DNA from: Natrinema gelatinilyticum
GTDB lineage: Archaea; Halobacteriota; Halobacteria; Halobacteriales; Natrialbaceae
Reading direction: 5' to 3'
DNA length: 64,000 bases
Assembly: GCF_024266705.1 (NCBI RefSeq)
Contig: NZ_CP100756.1
Coordinates: forward strand, 1,178,001-1,242,000
Below are positions 1 through 9,115 of this stretch, in pieces; the first letter of the stretch is position 1, and each line of letters begins with the position of its first letter. A program made the translations under genes and the position numbers. The notes beneath the pieces were generated by a model. The model saw nothing but the letters and a program-made list of their open reading frames with translations, was not told the origin of the DNA and did no database searches.

Positions 1-2
1 CC

Positions 3-1286
3 GCAGTCGACGACGAACTTGCCGGCCTCGAAGAGCGGCTCGAAAACCGGGGAAACTCGATCGAGACGGAAGCGTACCCGTCACAGGACGACCTCGAGGC
101 TGTTTCTGCCGACCTCGAATCTGTCGCGGAAGACGTCGAATCGCTGTCAGACGATCTCGAGTCAATCACGGCGGACGTCGAATCGCTGTCGGGCGGTCTC
201 GAATCGATCAGGGAGACCGCAGTCGACGAAACGGACCTGCACACGGCGACAGCGGGGCTGGCCGACGCGAATCGCTTGCGGGACGTAGAGGAGGCGATCC
301 CAATGATCGCCATGACTCTCGAGAACCTCGAGAGCGACGTTTCCGCTCGTCTCGAACGGCTCGACGACTACGACAGCTGGGCGTCGGACGAAGCCCTCGA
401 TGCCCTCGAAAATCGCCTCCAGACGCGCCTCGATGGGATTCACTCCGAACTCTCGTCGCTCGATGCGACACTGGACGAGTTCGACGAAACTGTCTTCGAA
501 CTTGAACAGTCAGTCGAGTCGACGGACGAGACCGTCCGCGCCATACGGGAGGACCTCCGGGAAGAGACCGGGGCGGTCAACAACGAATTCGAGACGCTTC
601 GAGAACGGATCAGCGTGGTCGAAACACGGATCAGCGAGGTTCCCGACGACACAGCGGATTCCGACCGGGTGAACAGCCTCGCAGAGTCGATTACAGATCT
701 TCGGGAGCGCCTCAAGACGCTCGAACGGGAGACTGTTACTGCGGAGTCGGTAACGGCGATCCAGACGAACCTGGTCCGTACTCGACGGCTCGTCGACACC
801 GTCGACGGGACGGTCGAGCAACTCGAGCCGACCGTCAACGAGCTTCGATCGAACGTCGATGCCGATCACCAGCAGTTGGAAGCGATATCGTCGACGATCG
901 AATCTGTCAAGACGACGATCGAATCGAATTCTGCCCTCGAGTCGGACCTCAAGGACGTCGAATCCAGCGTCGACGAGGTCGAATCCAGCGTCGACGATAT
1001 CGAGGGACGGCTCGACGGGATCAACGGGAAAATCGAGTCGGACCTCAAAACGCTTCATATGGAGGTCACAGACCTTCGAGAGCAGGTCGAGACGGACGAA
1101 CGGAGCGTTCTCGAGCAGGTGGTGAAAGACGATGTCTTCGGACTCGTGACGGTCGCATTCGTGGCCATCAGTGCGATTGCCGCCTCGATGGCGTTTTTCG
1201 ACGGTCAACACGTCTTCACAGCCGTGTTCGTCGCCGTCCCTGTCGTGACCGTACTGGGCGCACACCTCCTGGCCGGGCGCTCCTGA
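3..1286 (+). CDS. Membrane-anchored coiled-coil protein, 5' end outside window
   Basis: The frame is open from the first bases of the window to a stop at 1286, so the N-terminus is missing; the TTG at 276 is not needed as a start. About 365 of the visible 427 residues form a long acidic coiled coil with recurring Leu-Glu and Val-Glu-Ser blocks (for example two nearly identical DEVESSVD-type units around 955-1000). Two hydrophobic segments follow near the C-terminus (about 1138-1190 and 1210-1275), ending in a short basic tail. The shape resembles a rod tethered to the membrane by a C-terminal hairpin. No enzymatic motif is visible. Function is unknown; a structural or sensory role is only a guess. 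Confidence 0.85.
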   Translation, partial: AVDDELAGLEERLENRGNSIETEAYPSQDDLEAVSADLESVAEDVESLSDDLESITADVESLSGGLESIRETAVDETDLHTATAGLADANRLRDVEEAIPMIAMTLENLESDVSARLERLDDYDSWASDEALDALENRLQTRLDGIHSELSSLDATLDEFDETVFELEQSVESTDETVRAIREDLREETGAVNNEFETLRERISVVETRISEVPDDTADSDRVNSLAESITDLRERLKTLERETVTAESVTAIQTNLVRTRRLVDTVDGTVEQLEPTVNELRSNVDADHQQLEAISSTIESVKTTIESNSALESDLKDVESSVDEVESSVDDIEGRLDGINGKIESDLKTLHMEVTDLREQVETDERSVLEQVVKDDVFGLVTVAFVAISAIAASMAFFDGQHVFTAVFVAVPVVTVLGAHLLAGRS

Positions 1287-1444
1287 CTCAGCCGAGAATC
1301 AGTGTCGGCGATCCGAACTCAACCTCGTGTCAATGCGCTCGAAGCAACCCAGTTCATCGTATCAGGGACGACCCTGCCACCGCACTCGAATCCATCTCCG
1401 TTCGATCCGTTACGTACTTTTCGTCGCTCTCCTAAACGCCCCCA

Positions 1445-2287
1445 ATGGAATTGCTGGAGCGTCGACGGGCGCTGATCGAGGAACGTCTCGTCGAGGTGGT
1501 CGAAGAGGTCGAGCCCGAGACGCTCTCCGAGGAAGTACGTCACGTCGCGCTCTCGGGGGGGAAGCGCGTTCGACCGATGGTGACGCTACTGGCCTGCGAA
1601 ACTGTCGGCGGCCGAGCCGAGGACGCGGTCGAGTTCGGCGTCGGGATCGAACTCGTTCACACGGCATCGCTCGTCGTGGACGATATCATCGATCGCTCCG
1701 AACTCCGCCGGGGGACGACCAGCGCGTGGGCCGAATTCGGCCATGGGCCGGCGATTATCACCAGTGACGGACTGCTCGGCGAGGCGTTCGCGCTCTTTTC
1801 CGCGGATCCGGACGCCACCCAAGTCGTCGCGGACGCGATGGTAGAACTCGGCGTCGGGGAGGCGACCGAACTCTCCGCCGAACCCGCGAACGAGGCCGAG
1901 TACATGACGCTGGCGCGGCGCAAAACCGGTGCCCTGTTTCGGGCCGCGGCCGAACTCGGTGCGATCGCCGCCGACTCCGATCCCGTCACCGTCGACGCGC
2001 TCGGCGAGTACGCCGAACGGGTCGGGGTGGCGTTCCAGATCCGTGACGACGTCCTCGACGCGGTCGCAGATCCCGACGAGCTCGGCAAGCCGACCGGTCA
2101 CGACGCCGCCCTCGAGCGCCCGTCGGTCGTCCAGGTGACCGATCTCACTCCCGAGGAAGCCAATGCGACCGCCCGATCAGAAGCCGACCGGGCGATCGAT
2201 GCCTTAGAGCGAGTAGACGTCGTCGATCCGGAGGCACGGAGGTATCTGTTCGAACTGGCGGAGTTCGTCGTTGAGCGCGAGCGATAA
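1445..2287 (+). CDS. Polyprenyl diphosphate synthase (GGPP synthase-like)
   Basis: The 280-residue protein is a trans-prenyltransferase that condenses isopentenyl diphosphate onto an allylic diphosphate, supplying precursors for archaeal lipids, quinones or carotenoids. The GGKRVRP substrate motif lies at 38-44, the first Asp-rich motif DDIID at 79-83, and the second DDVLD at 201-205. The residue five before the first motif is Ala74, small rather than aromatic; in this family that permits C20 or longer products. The protein is shorter than many paralogues (about 330-350 residues), with a short middle region. It is monocistronic between the coiled-coil gene and a stretch of IS-like debris. Product length cannot be fixed from sequence. 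Confidence 0.9.
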   Translation: MELLERRRALIEERLVEVVEEVEPETLSEEVRHVALSGGKRVRPMVTLLACETVGGRAEDAVEFGVGIELVHTASLVVDDIIDRSELRRGTTSAWAEFGHGPAIITSDGLLGEAFALFSADPDATQVVADAMVELGVGEATELSAEPANEAEYMTLARRKTGALFRAAAELGAIAADSDPVTVDALGEYAERVGVAFQIRDDVLDAVADPDELGKPTGHDAALERPSVVQVTDLTPEEANATARSEADRAIDALERVDVVDPEARRYLFELAEFVVERER

Positions 2288-2718
2288 CCCACCTGTGACA
2301 GCGAGAGAGTCCCGCCGTGTCCGGCGTCTGCAGAACACGTCGCGTTCTGCTGGGCATCGAAACCCGTCAGTTTGCTCAGCGGGCGTGCATTGCGTCCGCG
2401 TCCACGTTCATCCCGCATCCCTCGGATTCTGGTATTCCACGAGAGTACTGGACGTCACCACCTCGAGAACCGTATGTGTGGATTGGCGTTCACCCGGTCC
2501 CACAAACGCGAGCCTGCCGAGTCAGACGCGGACGTGAATCCGAGTGAAGTGGATGGCACCGCCCGCACGGGCCACGCGGATACGGATACGCACGGACACC
2601 ACGCCTCTCGCCGCCTCTCACGAGGCCCGACGGCGTGCGTGCAACCCGAAAAGTACCCGTGAGGGGAATCGTGCCTCCGGTGGTGTCGGAGCGGCCGACG
2701 TCACGCGAGAGGAACCCA
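2288..2718. other. Intergenic stretch without a convincing gene
   Basis: Short open frames exist on both strands, but their composition is Arg/Ser/Pro-rich and none has a recognisable motif. The right edge carries an IS-end-like hairpin (2719-2732), so this may be the eroded interior of an IS200/IS605-type insertion. No transposase remnant can be read in it. Confidence 0.4.
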
Positions 2719-2744
2719 CGGCGTTCACGCCGGGGAGGATGTCA
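2719..2744 (-). mobile_element. IS200/IS605-end-like hairpin abutting a stop codon
   Basis: Read on the minus strand, TGACATCCTCCCC is followed by the hairpin cggcgt-ga-acgccg. A CCTCCC block next to a subterminal hairpin is what I associate with IS200/IS605 ends in haloarchaea. The first TGA is also the stop codon of the upstream DUF373 gene. This is a single end only; the partner end was not identified. Confidence 0.4.
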
Positions 2745-3857
2745 TACTCGCTCTGCCCCTCGTGACCCGTCCTCTCGCTCCGTGTCGGAAAACCTGGATT
2801 CCACGACGGCAAAGGTGAGTGTACTCACGATGCCGAGCAGTGTCCCCGCCGTCAGCGCTGCCGCGAGGTAGGTGATACCGACCTCGTCCAAGAAGAACGC
2901 GCTCACCGCGTGGAGGACGACGGCGATCGAGAGCACGTAGAAGGGGGCGTTGAGGTAGCGCCACTCGAGCGAGTTGGCGATGTATTCATCGGTGATCTGA
3001 CCCAGGCTGGTCGTGAGGCCGGCCGCGGCGAACCAGTGGATCGATCCGTAAACGAGCGCGGCGAGCATGACGGGGACACCGACGTCACCGGCGGTCGACT
3101 GTTGTACCTCCTCGAGGGTGTCGAACCCGCTGACGCCGCCCAGGACGAACAACGCCGCGGCGACGATGTACGCGAGCAGTGTCGTCCGACCGGCGTACAG
3201 CGAGCGGCGACCACGTTCAACGGCCGCGTCGAGCCGGTCTCCCAGCCGGAGCCCCCGCGAGATGAGATAGAATCCCAGCAGCGCGGACGTCGTTCCGAGG
3301 ACGATTCCCGGCATGTTCAACACGGCCCCGATCAGCGCGAGCGGGTAAATCAACAGGAGAATCCCGAGGGGGATGAGAACCGTCCCGCGCGTCTCGGGGT
3401 CGTCGAGCACCTGTTTGATCGTGTAGTACATCGACTCGAGGTTCTGGGCCTGCCGGACGACGACCCGTCGGACGCCGTCGATGGGGACGCGTGAGCGGAT
3501 GATCGGGATGACGGATTCGTCCTGGGCACCGTCGGTGACGACGAGCGCGGTGACGTCTTCCGCCGTCGAGAGGCTCGCGAGGACCGTGTCGACCTCGTTT
3601 CCGACTTCGCGGTTCGCGCTGACGTCGCCTTCGTCGTTGCCGGTGACGACGGCAACCTCGACGCTCTCGTCGCGGTCGGCGAGGTCGTCGTAGATGTGTA
3701 ATCCCTGAAAAATGACGTTGAGGTCCGAATCCTCCGGGTCTGCCGTCGCGAGGGCAACGGCTGCCTCCTGGACTGAATTGCGACCGATGACCGGCGTCGA
3801 AAACCCGGTCTTTCGGCCGAGGTCGTCGTCGAGGTCGACACAGAGGACCAACAGCAT
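2742..3857 (-). CDS. DUF373 family membrane protein
   Basis: The start was placed at 3857, where MLLVLCVDLDDDLG begins; an upstream extension of 62 codons looks non-coding. The 371-residue protein has a soluble N-terminal domain (about 1-190) with the DLDDDLG opening typical of DUF373, followed by about six or seven hydrophobic segments and a charged C-terminus. DUF373 proteins are conserved in archaea and their function is not known to me. The acidic DLDDD motif suggests metal or nucleotide binding, which is inference. The stop codon coincides with an IS-end-like sequence (2719-2744), so the original C-terminus may have been altered. The gene is divergent from the radical SAM gene at 4103. 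Confidence 0.85.
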   Translation of the reverse strand: MLLVLCVDLDDDLGRKTGFSTPVIGRNSVQEAAVALATADPEDSDLNVIFQGLHIYDDLADRDESVEVAVVTGNDEGDVSANREVGNEVDTVLASLSTAEDVTALVVTDGAQDESVIPIIRSRVPIDGVRRVVVRQAQNLESMYYTIKQVLDDPETRGTVLIPLGILLLIYPLALIGAVLNMPGIVLGTTSALLGFYLISRGLRLGDRLDAAVERGRRSLYAGRTTLLAYIVAAALFVLGGVSGFDTLEEVQQSTAGDVGVPVMLAALVYGSIHWFAAAGLTTSLGQITDEYIANSLEWRYLNAPFYVLSIAVVLHAVSAFFLDEVGITYLAAALTAGTLLGIVSTLTFAVVESRFSDTEREDGSRGAERV

Positions 3858-4102
3858 TGCGTCGTGGTTGCACGCCGCGGTATTTCCCTCTTCTGGGCCG
3901 GCGAAAGCGTCGCCACGTCGGCCCTCGCCACCCCACCCAGCGTCGATTATCGCGGAATCGGTAGCGAAACCGTCGCGAACGGAGTCACTGTGGCGCTGTC
4001 GATACGAAGGTGGCTCGTCGAGACCCACGGCATAGGTGGGCACGCCACGGTCCGGATGCGTTTCGCACGGCTTTTGAGTCTCGACCGGGTACGTTCCCTC
4101 GA

Positions 4103-5098
4103 ATGATCTCGAAGGGCTGTGAGCAGTGCGCCAAAGGGGGCAAGATGGTCCTGTTCGTCTACGGCTACTGCGACCAGCGCGACTGCTTTTACTGCCCGCT
4201 CGGCGAGAACCGCAAGAACGTTACCGACGTCTACGCGAACGAACGACTCGTCGAGACCGACGACGACGTTCTCACGGAAGCCCGACGGATGGAGGCCCTC
4301 GGAACGTCGATCACCGGCGGCGAACCGCAGGAGGCGCTCGATCGTACCTGCCACTATCTCGAACTCCTCAAAGCCGAGTTCGGCGAGGACCACCACACCC
4401 ACCTCTACACTGGCATCACCGGCGGCCGTGAGAACATGCGTCGCCTCTCCGAGGCCGGTCTGGACGAAATTCGCTTTCACCCCCCTTTCGAACGCTGGGG
4501 CGACCTTCACCGAACCGAGTGGGAGGACATCCTCTATATCGCACGCGAAGAAGGACTGACCCCCGCGTTCGAAATTCCGGGTATCCGCGCCGAAACGGAA
4601 TTCCTCGAGTTCTTGGACGAAGGTGCCGCCGAGTTCTGTAACGTAAACGAGTTCGAGATGTCCCAGGGCAACTACCGCCGAATGCAAGAACAGGGCTTCG
4701 AACTCAAAGAGGGTCACATGAGCGCCGTCGATGGCTCTCGCGAGGACATCCTCGAGGTGATGGGCGACCACGAGCGGGTCTACTTCTGCACCTCGGTCTT
4801 CAAAGACGCCGCCCAGCACCGGCGCCGTCTGAAGCGCATGGCCCGCAACGTCCGCCGGGAATTCGACGACATCACCGACGACGGGACCCTCGTCTACGGC
4901 AAAACCTATACCGATCCCGAGCGCCTCGAGGCGCTCGGCGTGCCCGAAGAGTTCTATACCGTCAAGACCAACCACGTCGAAGTGGCCTGGTGGCTCTTAG
5001 AAGAGATGATCGACGAGGGTGACCTCGAGGATGGCGAAATCGTCGAGCAGTATCCGACCTACGACGGACAAGTCGTCGAACGAACGCCGCTGGCGTAG
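4103..5098 (+). CDS. Radical SAM protein with CX4CX2C motif
   Basis: The start at 4103 (MISKGCEQCAKGGK) is preferred over in-frame starts from 4010, because conserved-looking sequence begins there. The 331-residue protein has Cys23, Cys28 and Cys31 spaced CX4CX2C, where the canonical cluster loop is CX3CX2C; an aromatic precedes the last Cys (FYC) as in radical SAM enzymes. A GGEP-like motif (ITGGEPQEAL, about 72-81) supports SAM binding. An extra Cys pair (Cys6, Cys9) precedes the cluster loop. No dedicated C-terminal cluster domain is obvious, although one further Cys in NVNEFEM-type context and one near YFCTS are present. The substrate is unknown. The gene is monocistronic. Confidence 0.85.
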   Translation: MISKGCEQCAKGGKMVLFVYGYCDQRDCFYCPLGENRKNVTDVYANERLVETDDDVLTEARRMEALGTSITGGEPQEALDRTCHYLELLKAEFGEDHHTHLYTGITGGRENMRRLSEAGLDEIRFHPPFERWGDLHRTEWEDILYIAREEGLTPAFEIPGIRAETEFLEFLDEGAAEFCNVNEFEMSQGNYRRMQEQGFELKEGHMSAVDGSREDILEVMGDHERVYFCTSVFKDAAQHRRRLKRMARNVRREFDDITDDGTLVYGKTYTDPERLEALGVPEEFYTVKTNHVEVAWWLLEEMIDEGDLEDGEIVEQYPTYDGQVVERTPLA

Positions 5099-5502
5099 CG
5101 TCGAGCGTCTTTTCGGTGTGGATTTTTCGAGGAGCAGTGAGCGAACCTGACGAGAAAACAGTACTTGTGACGGCTGACAGCATCACGCCGAAAGGACGAG
5201 TGAGGATTGGCCCAGCGAGAACGGGACCGAGCAAATCCGCGTGAACTCACGGAAGAACGCGCACGTAAAACGAACGAAAATCGGCGGAAGAGGGGCTCTC
5301 GTCGAGTACTCGTAGACCGACAGTTCGGAAGGGAACGCGGTCAGTTTCGGGCGGGTTTTAGCACAGTATAGAGATCGTTTCACGACAGAAAACGGAGGAG
5401 AAAGCGCCGTATCGAGGGAATACCGCCGCTATTGCCAGCGAGCGAGGAGGGAGGGCTTATCGGAGTTGTAATAAAGAGTATCGTGTCGGAACGAGGGGCA
5501 CG
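5099..5502. other. Intergenic stretch, no gene seen
   Basis: This 404-bp stretch is less GC-rich than its surroundings. Open frames on the minus strand (5183-5383, 5059-5250) have no recognisable motif and atypical composition. A TATA-like sequence (GTAATAAAG, about 5467-5475) lies some 30 nt upstream of the lipoprotein ATG at 5503 and is probably its promoter. Confidence 0.5.
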
Positions 5503-6258
5503 ATGGAATTGCGAAACGTCGCTGTGGTGGCGGTTGCATTACTCGTCGTCCTTTCGGGGTGCAGTGCCTTTGGTGGGACACAGACGGATGCGCCGTCGAA
5601 CGAAACGGGGGACGAACAGAACGAATCGCTCTCAGACGACGAATCGAACGAATCCACCGGTGAATCTGGCTCGGATAACGAGGCTGACTCGGACAACGAG
5701 GACAATACGGCAAACGCGGATTGGAGTCCGCCCCAGCCGCCGAACCGGCCGATGGAACGCAAAGACGTCGAGGAGGATCTGCCCGAAATGATCAAGTCCG
5801 TGACGTTCGTCGACAAAGTGCCCGCCGAGGACGGCGAGGGCTACTCGAATTTCAACCTCGAGGTCGTCGCCAACACGAGTATGGAGAAGATTGACCCGCC
5901 TCACCACGGTACCGTCAGAGGCGAGCCGTACTTCTTCGTCAAAATCAACCAGGGACCAGACAACCAGAAGATCGTCGAGCGCACAGCACAGGTTCCGATG
6001 AAAGAAGACGGAACGTTCCACATAGACGTGCGACCGGCGGGGATCGAAGAGTTCGGCGAGACGACGCTGAACGTCGAAGTCTTCCTGATAGACAAGGACA
6101 GCGAGTGGGACGACGTGTACGACGCGAACGCGGCGACGATCGAGTTCAATCCGGGGTCCGGCGGGGGGACCGACGGCGGTGACACAAACGAGAGCGAATC
6201 TAACGCTATCGAACTCGATTCAGACGAAACTAACGAATCGGAACCGATCGAGGGATAG
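5503..6258 (+). CDS. Secreted lipoprotein, function unknown
   Basis: The 251-residue protein begins with a hydrophobic signal peptide ending in LSGC, giving a lipobox Cys at residue 20, so it is predicted to be lipid-anchored outside the cell. Residues 21-75 form a very acidic Asn/Glu/Asp/Ser-rich linker. A globular region (about 80-215) contains beta-strand-like segments (for example FFVKINQG and TLNVEVFLID) compatible with an immunoglobulin-like fold. The tail (215-251) is again a Gly- and acid-rich linker. A TATA-like GTAATAAAG lies about 30 nt upstream. No enzymatic motif is seen; a surface binding role is inference. The gene is convergent with the regulator at 6295. Confidence 0.8.
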   Translation: MELRNVAVVAVALLVVLSGCSAFGGTQTDAPSNETGDEQNESLSDDESNESTGESGSDNEADSDNEDNTANADWSPPQPPNRPMERKDVEEDLPEMIKSVTFVDKVPAEDGEGYSNFNLEVVANTSMEKIDPPHHGTVRGEPYFFVKINQGPDNQKIVERTAQVPMKEDGTFHIDVRPAGIEEFGETTLNVEVFLIDKDSEWDDVYDANAATIEFNPGSGGGTDGGDTNESESNAIELDSDETNESEPIEG

Positions 6259-6294
6259 AGAGATTCGCGGATCAGCCGACCCGGCCGTCGAAAC

Positions 6295-7593
6295 TCAGTC
6301 GAACGTGGTCGGGTCGACGCCTGGAAGCGTGATGAGATTTTCCCGCCCGATCCGAAGCTTCTCGATCTCGTTTTCGTCGTCCATCTTCGAGAGCAGTTGT
6401 GACACCTTCGCGTTCGACCAGCCGGTTTCGGAAACGATCATGGCTTGCTTCATCCGGCCACCGTTCCTGTTGAGGAGACGGAGGACGCGTTCTTCGTCGC
6501 TCAACAATTCTGGGTCGATCTCATCGTCGACGGGTTCCTCGTACTCGAATTCCGTTCCCGGCCTCGGTCCGGTACCAGGGGGGGCTGGTGAATCGACAAC
6601 CGGACGGCCAATCGCGTTGGATCCACCGTCTCCTTCAGACGTCGGTTCTGTCCGCGACTCGCCGGTATTCTCGCGCCGTCTCAGCAGCGAAAGACGGTCC
6701 ACTGAGAGCGAAATGTCGACGTCGTCCCGCCGTGCGAAAAGGTACCCGCCAGCACCGACGATGATGGCGAGACCGAGGAATCCAGCGACGAGAACGACCG
6801 AACCCGAGAACAGCGTCCCGCTTTCGGCTCCCCGGATGATGGTAATCTCGAGTCCGTCCGTGCCGAACTGGTAGGGCCCCTCCCAGACGAGCGCCCCGTT
6901 TTCAGTACCCGTCGGTGCATCGACGAATCCGTAATTGCTATCCGGCGGTTCGATAACGAGCCGCTGACCGTCGGTCAGCGTTCGAAATAGCGGCCCAGAA
7001 TCCGTCTGCAAGGCATCGCCGGCGTAGATCCGGCCATCGTCGACGGTCGCGAAGTTCGTCCAGGTAAAAGAGTAGGAGATGATTCCCACTCGAACGTCGG
7101 CATCGGCAGTCGATCCGTCGTCGTCGGACTCGGGTCGTTCGATTCGGGGCTCGTCCCAGCCAACCTCTCTGATCGACATCTCGCGGTCCGTCGATTCCGA
7201 CGCGTACCTCGCGTATCTGTGGAACAGTTGCGGATCGTACGGCGCATCTCGTCGCCCCGAGACGATGGCATCGGCGTACTGATTGAACGTGTCGGCCTCG
7301 GTATCGTTCGTCACGAGGAACCGACTTTCGATCGTCCACTTCGCAGTACCATCGCTGGTGACGTGAATCCGTATTACCTGCCGGATACCCGGACGCTCGA
7401 GCGGCGGTCGGGCGACCGACGAAGACGAGAGAGTGTCGGATCGCTCGAGCGGTGAGGAGAGAGAAGACGACACCGACGGAGGCCGCTCGACGGCCGACGA
7501 CATCTGTGCCGACGGTGTGGCAGCCACTGCCCCCAGCGGAGTTGTAGCGAGGAGAACTGTGAGGGCGAGTATGGCGGCAGTGGTAATCCGCAT
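6295..7593 (-). CDS. Membrane-anchored winged-helix regulator with extracellular sensor domain
   Basis: The start at 7593 (MRITTAAILAL) gives a clean signal peptide; the in-frame extension to 7629 does not. The mature N-terminal part (about 27-262) lies outside the cell and resembles the haloarchaeal DUF7345 type. A transmembrane helix occupies about 263-286, followed by a disordered acidic linker (about 300-360) and a C-terminal winged helix-turn-helix (about 363-432; EERVLRLLNRNGGRMKQ then ETGWSNAKVSQLLSKM). The topology suggests that an external or envelope signal controls DNA binding at the membrane. It is divergent from the secreted protein at 7765, a likely target. What it senses is unknown. 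Confidence 0.85.
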   Translation of the reverse strand: MRITTAAILALTVLLATTPLGAVAATPSAQMSSAVERPPSVSSSLSSPLERSDTLSSSSVARPPLERPGIRQVIRIHVTSDGTAKWTIESRFLVTNDTEADTFNQYADAIVSGRRDAPYDPQLFHRYARYASESTDREMSIREVGWDEPRIERPESDDDGSTADADVRVGIISYSFTWTNFATVDDGRIYAGDALQTDSGPLFRTLTDGQRLVIEPPDSNYGFVDAPTGTENGALVWEGPYQFGTDGLEITIIRGAESGTLFSGSVVLVAGFLGLAIIVGAGGYLFARRDDVDISLSVDRLSLLRRRENTGESRTEPTSEGDGGSNAIGRPVVDSPAPPGTGPRPGTEFEYEEPVDDEIDPELLSDEERVLRLLNRNGGRMKQAMIVSETGWSNAKVSQLLSKMDDENEIEKLRIGRENLITLPGVDPTTFD

Positions 7594-7764
7594 GCGTATC
7601 AACGGGTGGTTTCCCGGGGGAAAAAACACTTTCCATCGAAAAATAAAACGTTACCGACGGCCGTGAACGGCCTCAAATAAGGCCGAGCGGCCGTAAAATG
7701 GGAGTCGAATGGATTTCATCGATAGACGACCAGTTTTTGTATCAGGAGTACGTACAGTGGTGCG

Positions 7765-8988
7765 ATGGACAACGCGACACCTGCCCTCCTCGCGTTCCTT
7801 CTCGTTCTCTCGGTACCTGCGATGACCGTCCTTGGGGCGGAAACGGCCGGTGGAACGGAAGATGGATCTAACGCGGCTCTTCAACAACAGGCTTCGCCAC
7901 AGGTGCGACAAACCGACGTCGCCAACACGACGAACCGACTCCAGCTCACGGGCGATGTACGGAGCGAGTATATCGACTACCGTCCGAACCTCGGAATGGC
8001 ACTCGCGAGCGCCGACGACGAATTTCGGATCGATCACGAGCAGTACACCCTCGTGGAGGAAGAGTTCGACAGCGCGACCGCATCCGAACGAGCGGCGATG
8101 ATCCAGCGGGCGTACGAACGACTCGAACAACGAGCCGACGAACTCGAGGAACGCGAACGAGACGCAGTCAGAGCGCATGCTAACGGCAACCGGTCGACGG
8201 CCCAACTCCTTCAGACGCTGATGCGAAACCACAACGAAGCAGCAGTGCTTTCTGAGCGCCTCGACGAGTTGGACGCCCACGCAGACAGAATCCCCGATTA
8301 TTCACTCTCCTCACGGCAAACGCACGTCGACAAGAACGTGTTCGATTTCCACCGAACGTCGCTTCGAGCGAGCCTCGACCGACTTTCGGAAACACCAACT
8401 GGCCTGAGTCATCAAAACGTCGTCGTCTCGACGTCCGAGAGCGGGTACAGCCTCTCGATGATGGAGGGGAGCAACTACGTCGTCGAGACGACTCGCTTCG
8501 ACAATCGAAACGAATCGGCACCCGACCAATTCGAGGACCTCGAGGCGTTCGAACGGACGATGGAACTCTATCCGTGGGCAGACGAAAACGGGTCCCCTCA
8601 CTTCCAGGACAACAGCCCTGATCACTACTGGACCGAAATCGGCCACAGCCAGGGCCGTCTCGAAATCTACCTCGACTCGGGGACGGGTGACGTCCACCGC
8701 GAGGCACAGGAACTCATCGCACCGTCGCTTCCGTCAGAGTCCCTCGGCCCTTGGCAAGGTGACGGGCTCAACATGACGATGAACCGAACGCCGACGAACG
8801 GGCCGATCAAAGTGACGATAACGGATCAACAAACCGGTGAACCCGTAAATGCAGCCATCACGTTCGACGGGACCGAGGTCGGCAGAACCGGCGACGATGG
8901 ATCGCTGTGGGTCACACCACTGATCGGGACGCACCAACTCGAGGCGGAAACGAGCGACGGCGTCGTCAACACGACAGTCACGCGTTGA
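7765..8988 (+). CDS. Secreted protein with helical region and C-terminal Ig-like domain
   Basis: The 407-residue protein has a signal peptide (about 1-24). A helical region (about 80-180) rich in Glu, Arg and Ala has coiled-coil character (ERLEQRADELEER). A middle domain of unknown fold follows, and residues about 345-407 resemble a carboxypeptidase-regulatory-like or Ig-like beta domain (KVTITDQQTGEPVNAAITF, then Gly-Asp-Asp-Gly and a final VVNTTVT strand). I associate the N-terminal part with haloarchaeal DUF7096 proteins, with moderate confidence. The gene is divergent from the membrane-bound regulator and upstream of a pilin-like gene, so these genes may form an envelope-sensing module. 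Confidence 0.8.
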   Translation: MDNATPALLAFLLVLSVPAMTVLGAETAGGTEDGSNAALQQQASPQVRQTDVANTTNRLQLTGDVRSEYIDYRPNLGMALASADDEFRIDHEQYTLVEEEFDSATASERAAMIQRAYERLEQRADELEERERDAVRAHANGNRSTAQLLQTLMRNHNEAAVLSERLDELDAHADRIPDYSLSSRQTHVDKNVFDFHRTSLRASLDRLSETPTGLSHQNVVVSTSESGYSLSMMEGSNYVVETTRFDNRNESAPDQFEDLEAFERTMELYPWADENGSPHFQDNSPDHYWTEIGHSQGRLEIYLDSGTGDVHREAQELIAPSLPSESLGPWQGDGLNMTMNRTPTNGPIKVTITDQQTGEPVNAAITFDGTEVGRTGDDGSLWVTPLIGTHQLEAETSDGVVNTTVTR

Positions 8989-9081
8989 TCAACGGATCTA
9001 TCCGGATAGGTCCGTTACGGATTTGCCTCGGCGTACCACGACTCGAGCCGACGAGCGGGCTTGCAATGGGAGGTCGAGCGA

Positions 9082-9092
9082 ATGTTTATATG
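9082..9092 (+). promoter_or_regulatory. TATA box of the pilin-like gene
   Basis: AATGTTTATATG is AT-rich in a GC-rich context and is centred about 28 nt upstream of the GTG at 9116. That spacing fits leaderless transcription starting at the start codon. Confidence 0.6.
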
Positions 9093-9115
9093 AGAAGGGG
9101 CGACCAGACTGGCGC

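Noticed and set aside
955..1010. Short direct repeat that could suggest a CRISPR or satellite
   Set aside because: It is a two-unit in-frame duplication inside the coiled coil, with no spacers.
510..1265. Long minus-strand frame opposite the coiled-coil gene
   Set aside because: It is the codon-position shadow of a Glu/Ser/Val-rich real gene; its composition is Asp/Val/Arg noise with no motif.
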